This document shows, piece by piece, positions 1 through 8,900 of a stretch of 17,216 bases of DNA (its first letter is position 1; each line of letters begins with the position of its first letter). The stretch covers positions 1-17,216 of the forward strand of contig BBXU01000557.1 of the NCBI GenBank assembly GCA_001598975.1, in the 5' to 3' direction. The position numbers were made by a program, and so were the translations under genes. A model generated the notes under the pieces. It did no database searches. It was not told the DNA's origin and was given only the letters and a program-made list of their open reading frames with translations. This DNA is from Parachlorella kessleri. Its lineage: Eukaryota; Chlorophyta; Trebouxiophyceae; Chlorellales; Chlorellaceae.

Positions 1-1056
1 CGGGGCAGGGCGGGTACTTGGTTGGATTCCTGGGAGTGTGGCTGGGGCGGTATGTAGTTGGGCGGAAGGTGGGCTGATCGGTGGGGCATGTTGGTGTGGC
101 GCCTGGGGCTGGCAGGAGGATGTGGGTCCCTTGTGGCTGGGCTGCAAGGTGCATGGCGGCTGCAAAGCTGAGTTGGGCATGAGGCGGGCATGGGGCCGCT
201 GCTGCCGGGGGATTGGGCATTGAAGGGTTGGCGGCTAAGGCCAACTCGACCTGCAGCACCAGCAATATGCCCGGCACCATCATTTCGAGAACATGGGGCT
301 AGAATCTGTCAGTGGGGCCACACTGAGCGGTCTCTGAGCCCAGCTGGTGCTGCTGCTGCTTTCAGGTGCAGCCGCACCTTGTCGGGGACGGGTGGTGCCA
401 CCAGTGGTCGCTAATCTCCCAGCCTGGATTTGCGCCACGGCGCACCCAGCAGTTAAGAGGGAGGAGATCCACAGGCCCCGGACCACGATATAATGCAGGC
501 CATGCAGCCCCGCTGTCGAAAACCTGTGTTGATGCTGCTGTTGTCTTGCTGCCACTGCCATGGGGCGGCACTATATAGTCACATATATGACAGTCGCCCG
601 GGTCTGCCCTGTGCTGGAAAGTGGTCTGCACAGCATGCATGACATATGGCATGGGATCATTACCTCCTAGCTTGCTGTGCATCCTGGCTTGCAGGGACCA
701 TGCAGGCCCCCAGCAAAGGCGCTTCCACCCCTCTCAATCTTGGAGAATGAACAGTTCTAGCCAGTACAGCTGCAGGTGGGGTCAGCTGAGGTGTTTAGCT
801 GAGGCATTACAGAGGTGTGTTGGCTGTGTTGCCTGGGAGTTTTCTGGGACCGTGAGATGTGTACTACAGTCCTATAGTTATTAACTTCCTTGAGAAGACA
901 GTCTTGAAAGGATCACAGTCTTCCATTGAGAAGACCTCTCTTCTTGCGAAAGCACATATCAACCACTGGTGGTCAACATGCCCACCAAACTCTGGGATGT
1001 AAGCAGCCTGATATTTGCCATCAACACCGTGCCTTGCAGGAACATGACTTGTAAAG
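1..1056. other. Unassigned upstream region, no supported gene
   Basis: No reading frame here has recognisable domain content on either strand. The longest open stretches (for example 362-682 on -) have no family motif and look like chance open frames in GC-rich DNA. The region holds AT-rich, TATA-like spots at about 484-494 and 571-590 and a CTG run near 347-361. It probably contains the promoter and 5' UTR of the BTB gene, possibly with a 5' UTR intron whose acceptor is the pyrimidine/CAG at about 1039. It could also include the end of a gene lying off the left edge; I cannot tell which. Confidence 0.4.
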
Positions 1057-1076
1057 ATGCTGGTGAAGGCACCTGA
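1044..1076 (+). promoter_or_regulatory. Short upstream ORF overlapping the BTB start codon
   Basis: An ATG at 1044 opens a 10-codon frame that stops with TGA at 1074-1076. It overlaps the presumed BTB start at 1057 in another frame. If the transcript includes 1044, scanning ribosomes would meet this ATG first, which could lower translation of the BTB protein. Alternatively, the true first coding exon lies upstream and joins at a candidate acceptor (TTTCAG, ending 1099), making 1044-1099 intronic. Confidence 0.3.
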
Positions 1077-2694
1077 CATAATTGCGAGTGAGTTTCAGGT
1101 GCCCAGCTACCTCAGCGGGAAGTCAGCCGAGTTCCAGGGGCAAGTTGACGCATTACTAGAGGTCCAAGGGAGGGAGTTTCCTGTGCACAAGCAGCTCCTG
1201 GCTGCTGCCAGCCCCTTCTTTGATGAGCTCTTTCTGCGCACTGCAAATGGTGAGCCTACTGGTCTGAGGGCTGCAGGATTGGGGAAGCCCTTAGCCTGGT
1301 CATGTAGTACTTGTCAGACACTGTGTGCCCATGGGGCGAGTCCGCCACCTGTATAGGGAGCTAGCACCAGCACTGTTGACTTGTGCCGCGATGGAAGCCA
1401 GTAACTTACTTTAAGTATACCACTGACCCTTGCCCCCAGCTCAAGCCTTCAAATAAGCATTTGTACATGTTGCAGGCGCCAATGGGTGCTACGCCTTGGT
1501 GCCCCAAGAGGGCGCAGACGAGCATCCACTGACAGCCAGCAACCTTGAGCTGTTCCTTAACATAGTGTACGCAGGGCCTTTGGCTGATCATTCAAGACTG
1601 CCTCCACTCACGGTGAACCCCTGCGCTATGGGACAAAGGCCTGGTCCGCATGTGAGAATACACAACGTGGTGAAGACCTATGCCACCGGCACGTTGAAGT
1701 CAGGTGGTAAACAAGCTCTCCACTATATGCAGGTCGAAGAGGCAGAAGATATCTTGCCGCTTGCAGACTTTCTGGGGGAAGAGCCTCTTGTGCAGAGGTG
1801 CTGCAAGCTCATCTCCAACCCACTGCACCTGCAGGCCTTCATCCAACCCTATGGAAGGCCCCTCAACACGTAAGTGAATCCCCCCAGGGTCAGGCATGGT
1901 GCTATGAAGCGACCATGATCCTTAGCCCAGACTGCAAGGTTTGACAGCCAGCTCCCTGAATAATCACGTAGGTACATCTTCTTTACTGTATTGAATTTAC
2001 CTGCCGGGTAATGTGCTTGATACCGCATGGGAGCACGAACAGGAGATCCGGCGTTGTCCCCCTCCAAGTTCTAACTCTGGATCCGTGCAGCGCTGCTGGC
2101 AGGGGCGCCCTTCGCAAGTACCTTGGGCTGGCATCCCGCTACAAGCTGCGCGAGCTGATGGCCCAGTGCCTGCCCTACCTGGTGGAAGACATATTTGTCA
2201 AGAGGCAAACAGAAGCTATCGAGGACATTTGCGATGCCACCATATTGAAGGTGATGTTCGGAGTACTTGTTACCCATGCGGGCCAGTCCGGCTTTGGCTC
2301 CTCAATGAAAGCATTTGGACGCGGCAGCAACACCCCCATCTTCAAGTATGAGACCTTCCTGGAGCGGCTCTCTGAAAGCAGGTGGGGTAAGTAGAGTATC
2401 AGAACATTCCAAGCGTTCCCAGTCATTTATCATGTGCGTCGCCTGTACACCAGTAGCAGCAATGAAGTTACTTACCTGCCGCCCTTGACCAAACACCATA
2501 CATGCTGTGTCCTTTGGACGTCTTGACCAGTTTGGAGGAAGTTAGAAGCAAGACATGCAGGGATCGTTAGGTCTTATCAGTTCGGACTAAATCCTGGCCC
2601 TGCACCTTAGTATATTTGATCGCTGTTGTTTTACACAGTGACTCTCTCCACCCACGTGGAGGCATTTGCCTCGGAAATCCATAGGCTGTACTGA
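1057..2694 (+). CDS. BTB/POZ domain protein, five exons
   Basis: The model joins exons 1057-1249, 1476-1612, 1733-1869, 2091-2386 and 2639-2694. All introns are GT-AG and all junctions agree in phase, giving 272 residues. The BTB fold spans about residues 24-130: VDALLEVQGREFPVHKQLL with AAASPFFDELF (about 30-59), then ELFLNIVYAG (about 90-100) and EDILPLADFLGEEPLV (about 115-130). A helical BACK-like part follows, with GLASRYKLRELMAQCLPYL near 164-182. BTB proteins commonly form dimers and act as substrate adaptors for CUL3 ubiquitin ligases; the partner here is unknown. There is no Kelch, MATH or zinc-finger partner domain in the model. An in-frame TGA at 1045-1047 supports ATG 1057, although splicing into 1100 is possible. 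Residues about 210-238 (2251-2337) look low in conservation and may be an insert. The gene converges with the SNF2 gene. Confidence 0.82.
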
Positions 2695-2785
2695 TTGGAT
2701 TCTTGGGTGGACGCAACAATAGCAAAAACCTTTACCCTACTGATTGAACTACCTATCATGTGTCTGACCACCTCATGTTCACTAC
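2695..2785. terminator. Convergent 3' ends of BTB and SNF2 genes
   Basis: Only 91 bases separate the BTB stop (2692-2694, + strand) from the SNF2 stop (2786-2788, - strand), so the 3' UTRs very probably overlap in antisense. On the - strand the motif TGTAA, the usual green-algal polyadenylation signal, occurs at 2631-2635, about 150 bases past the SNF2 stop and at the edge of the last BTB exon. I saw no equally close TGTAA for the BTB transcript. The actual cleavage sites are inferred, not seen. Confidence 0.35.
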
Positions 2786-2932
2786 CTAGATATCCAAGGG
2801 CAAGCTCACGCCCGCCGCTGCACGCAGCTGAAGTAGACCCTGGAGCTTGCGCTTGGCTGCCTTGTACTCCTCTCCCAACTTCCGCACCTTCCGCTCCAGC
2901 TGCACAGGGTGCAAGTCATCGCTGTTTAGACG
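2786..2932 (-). other. SNF2 terminal coiled-coil exon 22
   Basis: The last exon encodes residues 1339-1386. It begins [20 protein letters not shown] and continues as a charged amphipathic helix ([16 protein letters not shown]), ending GVSLPLDI before TAG. With the helix at the end of exon 21 it may form a terminal coiled coil for oligomerisation or partner binding. The acceptor CAG at 2933-2935 is preceded by a pyrimidine-rich stretch, and the phase matches exon 21. Confidence 0.75.
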
Positions 2933-5900
2933 CTGCGGGGGTCCAGATGGATTGGGTGGGCAAGCCATGTGCCATTCTCTGTACAATTTCCCTCATATAC
3001 ATTGCTGGCTTGAACCTTGCACAGCAAATGAGTGGCGGGCAATAGCACCCTGGTCGAGCACCACTGCCGAACAACTGCAGACTATTGCAGGGGCAGGGTT
3101 GGATGCAAAAAAAAGTACGCAACTCCTGCTTTGCAGGAGATTCCCAAAGAATATCCACTGACAGAACTCACTAGATACATGTAGACCCAATACCAATTCC
3201 TAGAGCGCGCAAGAGGCGGTGTGTGCGTGTGTTAGTAGCCATGGAAGCAGCCTACCAACCTTCTGGACACCGTCTGGCTCCTGCGGTGCCTCCCGCTCCT
3301 GCTGCAGTAGGGTGGCATACTTGTAAAGCCGCTTCTTCAGCTTCTTGACCACCAGCTCCTGTGTCTCCAGGGGACTGTGCTCCCCACAACCACCTAATCC
3401 CTCTGGCTGCTGTCCTGCAGGCTGTTGTTGCTCCTGAGGTGGCAGTTGAAGTACCTCTGGCCCGCTAGCTGGCCGTAGTGGCATGCTGCCACTCCCCAAT
3501 ACTGCTGCAACTACTTCAGATGTTGGCAGAGGGTGTGCAGCAGGCAGCAGGGCTGCCTCTTGCTCTTCATCTGACATGAGCTCAATCACCTCGCCACCGT
3601 TGCTTACACGGCTTTTTGGCAGCCGCTGGGCGCTGCTGCCGCCATGGGGACTAAGAGGTGCTGCTGGTGTCTGGCCGCTGCTGCCAAGCACTGCTGAGGC
3701 AATGCTGAGCAGCTTGCTGCCAAGGAAACGCAGCGGCGAGGTTGGAGGACCTGTCTCTCTGCCTTGATGCTGGTCAGCAGGCTGGTGTGGCTGGTCCAGC
3801 CTCTCTACCGCAGCGCTGGTGCTCTGCTCCTTATCTCGGGCTGGAGAGTCATGCCGCCGCTGCTCATCCTGCTGCTGCTGGGGCACAGCTGCCGCTGGGC
3901 GTGGCACCCTGGAGTCTGCTGTTCCTGGTCCTGCTGCAGCGCCACCTGCGCTTCCCCTTCCTGGCTGCCCTCCTGCTGCCGCAGGGCCCAGCGGCCGGCC
4001 CCCTTCTCCGGCCACCCTGCTGCTGGGCACCTTTGACGCCCCGGCAAGAGCGGCACCACCACCAGCGCTACTGGCGGCAGGCCCGCTCTGGGCTGGAACT
4101 CTGCTGCTGCCGCCACTGGTAGCTGCACTCTCTCCCCCAATCCCCGAGGTGCTGCTGCTGCTGCTGCCATTTGAGGCTGCACTGCCTCCGCCAACCAGCT
4201 TGGCGCGCTCCACCGCCAGTTGCTGCTCGAGCTCCGCAATCAGCGTCCTAACCTTCGCGCCGCCATCAGGAAGCTTTGTCCCCAGACTCAACAGGCTTTT
4301 CTGCTTGCGCAGCCTCTCTTCAAGCTCGTCAACCTTCTCCCTGCAAATGGATACAGTTCAACCGGGGCAGATCTGTTCAGTCAGACCATGGCATGCCAAA
4401 GGAGGTGAGGGCGCTGGCAGTGTCAACAGCCCCAACAGGTCAGCAGAGATGGGCACAGGAGCCCACCAGTGGCAATCTATCAAGAAAGTAGACAAAGAGA
4501 TAACCCGCTGGGTGGCTTTCATTGCAAATGTGTTCAAAATATCAATAATTCACCACCTATTGCACTGAAACGAAGAAATGCCAACACTCACTGCTGCAAC
4601 TCCTTGTCACTGGCCCGCCTGCTTTGCAGGCTAGTTGGCAGGATGAAGGGCGGGGGCGCGAGCCCCCGGCCGGGGGCCACTGCGGCTGCCGCCCCACTGC
4701 TGTTGCTGCTGCCCCCTCCACCCAGGTTCAGGGTGCGAGAGAACATGTCACTGATGTCTCCGGCGCCAGACCAGCCTATGCCAAGGAGGGACAAGGGCAC
4801 TTACTTGCTGAGGCACAGATGGTATAGTTCTGAAGGCACTACACGCAACCCAAGGATCAAAATCTGATATCAGCCCGGGACCAAACCACAGACCGCAAAG
4901 GATATATCACCTCCTACAGCCAGCCAGCATGCAGCAGGCACTGCACCCACCCTGGGTGGCAGTCTTTTTTATAGCTGAGCTCTGCTTGGGCCCTTGGGGA
5001 CGATGTGAGCCGCCAGCGCCCCCGCCGCCCCCGCCTAGGGACAGGCCCGGGGTTGCCTCAGGGGGCTGCAACCCAAACTTTGCTGCGCTGGGTGGAGCCT
5101 CCCTGTCCTTCTTGCTATAGAGCAGATCATGGTCACTGACACCTGCAGGCAGCCAAGCAGGAGGGCATTGGAACTCGTTGGAGGACGCCCTCGACACCAA
5201 CTTCACGTGCTGGTCATGTCAGCCTGCATGTCCTCTGCATTAATTGATCCAACATTTCAGACAAGCACCTCCTAAATTTCATTGAATCACCACCAGGGAA
5301 CCCTGCATCTCAGCTTAGGCGTCCAGCTTGGCTACCGCACCTGCGAAGCCCTCCAGGCCCTCCAGGAACTTGAGGTGGCGCACCAGCTCAGGAGTCGCCT
5401 TGCGCTGGTGCGTGTGCAGCTCATGCAGCGCCTGCTGTGTGACCGATTTCTCAGCCTCTGCTGCGTCCAGCCGGAACAGGTCCCTGAGCTCCTACACAAG
5501 CACACCACTTCCAACAGTACTTGAAAATCCGTGTGAGTATGGCTGCTTGCACGCTGGCTGGGCAGCCACCTTGCAATCCACAGTTTGTTGGTAGGACCCA
5601 CCATATCACACGTAGCTCAGCCTGACCGACTTCCCGACTGGGCACTGGCAAGCGTTGCCTGACAGTGTAGTGAGGTTCCGTGCTTATGTTGACCAAGGGG
5701 GAGCCCGACTCACCTGCTGCGTAAAGTAGCGGAACTGCTCCCCATCCTCTGTCCCTGTCCGAGACAGCCCACCCTTGTAGACCTGCGCAACGAGCAGGGC
5801 AGATGCCTCTTGGGAGCAGGCCCGCATAAGATGCATAACTACTGTGCGACCGAAGAGGTCACAAAGTATACTGCATGTGGCATCTGCGGCCTTCCCTTCT

Positions 5901-8900
5901 AGTCCCATATTAGCCCCAAGCAGCAGGGCACGGAGGGAAGTTATGACTAGATGAACGTGATGCCTGACTCCGGCTGCTTGAACCCCTGTAACTGCCCTCA
6001 CCTGCTTGCGGTAGATCTTCTCCTCCACTGTGCCGCAGCTGATCAGGCGATAAACGACCACATCCCGCTTCTGCATGGCAGTTGACACATATGTTTCTGC
6101 AAAAAGTTATTTGTTAGCAGGCCAGGAAGCAGGGATGCCTCGCGCTGGTACGCCTGCAACTCTCCGTTCTTGTTGCGCAGTGCCCTGCCTCAGCCAACCC
6201 TACAGACAACGGTCTCTTGCCCACTCTAGGCCACAGGCATGTTCAGCGGAGTTTACCATGCACGTCTGCAAACAATGCGCTAGACCTCCGTACATGGCAA
6301 ATATCCATCTTTCATGGCAAATCAAGCAAACCACGCCCTTTGTTAGAGTATCCCACCACATTGCAAACTACTGGAACCACAATCCCAGGCAGGTCGCCGC
6401 CTCGACCTGGCCTACTTGCTACGCACGGCCCGTCGCCTGGTAGCCTAGATAGCTCCATCCTGACACTAACCACAGACCAACTTTATCGCCTCACCTGGCC
6501 AATGCGGTAGGCGCGGTCGACTGCCTGGTTGTCCATGGATGGGTTCCAGGCCGGGTCCACCACCACCACCCTGTCTGCAGCCGTCAGCGTGAGCCCCAGC
6601 CCGCCCACTTGCGAGGTGAGCAGGAAGATGGGGATGTCGCTGCTGGTCTGGAAGCGCTTGACACGCGCCTGCATGAACAGGCACACTGCCCTCAGCCTCA
6701 TGCTGCACATGTAGCTGTAGCATGCTCAAGGTGACTGGCTAGGCATGGCATAGCCTCAGCTGCCTTGAATGCACCTCAGCTGCCTGGGTGCACCCAATGG
6801 ACATGGTACTCATTTGTAGAGGCAGTGTCCTGCACTCCTCCCACCGCTACAAAGAGGTAGCTGAGGCTGGATACTTGGCTATGGCATTCCCCAGGGAGCA
6901 GGTCCCCACGCACCTCCCTCTCCTGGGTGCTGGCCACAGAGCCATCAATGCGGCAGAAGCGCCACCCCTCCTCCGTGATCGCAGCCTCCAAGATATTCAG
7001 CCTGCAGAACCGATGGTCTAGCCTTCAATGCGACCCCCAATGACAAGACTCACACGCTGCTGCAGCCCAGTGCACCAAGGTGTCTAAGCAGGCAAACTAC
7101 CAGTACACATGCACCGCTGGCACGCTTCCTCGCAGTCACAGCCCAAAGTCACAGCCCAAGTCTGTGCTGATTGTAGCGGCCATCTTTGGAAAACAGTGGA
7201 ATTCTCGTTGGCCTCCTGATGCAGCAGGAATCTTCACGTGATGGTCAACTATGTGAGCGGAGTAAAGGACTCACATGACCCTGGACTGTGAAAAGATGAG
7301 GGTGCGGTGGCCCTCCGCCACCAGGTTGTGCAGCAACGCCATCACAAACACAGTCTTGCACGATGCCTCGAACCCTGTGATGCGTGAGAGCACATCAGGC
7401 TGGTTTCCTAGGTAGGGAAGTCACACATATAGATATCTCCAGTGAAATGATATACAGTGAATAGCAACACCAGTAAAAGTGCCAGCAGGTTTGGCTTTTT
7501 TCTGAGTTTTCGTGCTTGCTGTCACCAGCACTGCTTGGTAAGCATCATGCCATCCTCTACCTACCTGTGGTGTGCACCTCGTCCAGCAGCTCGTCAGATG
7601 TGCCCTCCTTTGCCCAGTCCCACCAGTCGACACCCGCCTCACTATCTGCATTACTTACAGACAGGAAGGCGGTTCCTGCTCTAGTTCCTATGGCTACATA
7701 TGTCCGCAGGGTGGGGCAAAGCAGATCCCAACGGATGAAGTCACATCTAATGTGACAGCCAAGCATGTGTCCAAGGCCCCGCCACAGAGTCCTGTCCCTC
7801 TGCCAGTCACACCAAACCCTGCTGCACCTTCTGCCGCCTGCGTCGCTGCTGGCTGCTTCTTGCGCCGGCTCTGGGCCTTGGCATCTGGTGAGTAATCTCC
7901 GTCGCTTGAGCCACTCTCAATCTCGCTCTCACGCTCCCCCGCTGCCAACTGAAGCCGCTTGGCCCGGTTGGCTGCACCAGAAGTGCAGCAAGTGACAAGG
8001 TTACTCAGGGTGCTCATCTCCTCCATCACAAGAACTCGTGCTCGGCACGTCCTAGCAGGCTACCTTGCCCCTGGCACGCAACATTTGACAACTGAGGCTT
8101 TGATAGAAACATGTCCACCATCCCCTGCCATTAGTGACTGAAACGACTCATCTACCAGACACACACGCCTTGCACTACTGCCAAGCCCTTGACTGACCGC
8201 CGGAGACGATGCCCTTCTCTGCCCGCTTGGAGAGCAGCGCTGGGTGGTCGCATATCTTCTTGAGCACGGTGATGGCCGACAAAGCGGAGTTGGTCTGGTT
8301 GAGCGCAGCCTTCACGCTGTCAGAGTTGAGGAAGGCCTGCATGGTTGCAGGATGACCAAGCTTATGCACCTTGAAGTATTTACTATCAGTTGCATGCCCA
8401 CACCCTCGGCACTATGTGGCTGGCAGCCACCTGCATGAACAACAATGTGACAAAGGGGGACTCGATGGCCAAGAGGCAGCAACTGACCTCGTAGACTTTG
8501 CGCTGCATGGGCTTCAGGCGCAGCCACACAATGAAGTCGTTCTTCCGGCCCATTTTTGCTGGCTTGGCCGCCCCAGTAGTGATGGCAGCCTCCGGCTGTG
8601 TGTTGCTACTGGCGACAGCTTCCTCCGAACTGCTGCATTACACAAGGAGACCGGCAGGCGTTTGTGGGTGAAATGCTAGCTCTTACACCTGCGGATATTG
8701 TGTTGCATAGTGCACACTTGGCATCAATCACCAGTTGGCCAGAGAAGGAAATAGATAGCACCGGCCTTCCAGTAACAAATGCTTGGGTTCACCCTCTCTC
8801 ACCGTGCTGCACCCGCTCACCTAGTCCTGAATACATCCTTCTTTTCTCGCCGCAGGAAGAAGGGCGCAATGGCCTGCCGCAGCTGCGCAGCCGCCACTGC

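Larger units (their letters stand above)
6002..7407 (-). other. SNF2 ATPase lobe 2 / helicase C (exons 13-16)
   Basis: Exons are 7275-7407, 6914-7001, 6495-6668 and 6002-6070. They encode residues 625-779. Motif [17 protein letters not shown] is at 655-669, RIDGS follows in exon 14, motif [18 protein letters not shown] is at 714-730, and motif [15 protein letters not shown] is at 744-756. Then come [20 protein letters not shown] and RKQ at 757-779. Both arginines of motif VI are present. All four junctions are in phase. Confidence 0.9.

Noticed and set aside
362..682. 106-codon open frame on - in the left region
   Set aside because: It has no recognisable motif, no neighbouring exon in phase and an unremarkable composition; it cannot be supported as a gene.
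4152..4170. CTG microsatellite as a regulatory repeat
   Set aside because: It is part of the SNF2 coding exon and encodes a Ser/Ala-rich run; similar short runs occur throughout the exon.
3819..4568. 249-codon open frame on + opposite SNF2 exon 21
   Set aside because: It is an antisense shadow of a low-complexity GC-rich coding exon: Ala/Pro/Leu-rich with no family motif, and it runs into an intron. The - strand reading continues a conserved protein.
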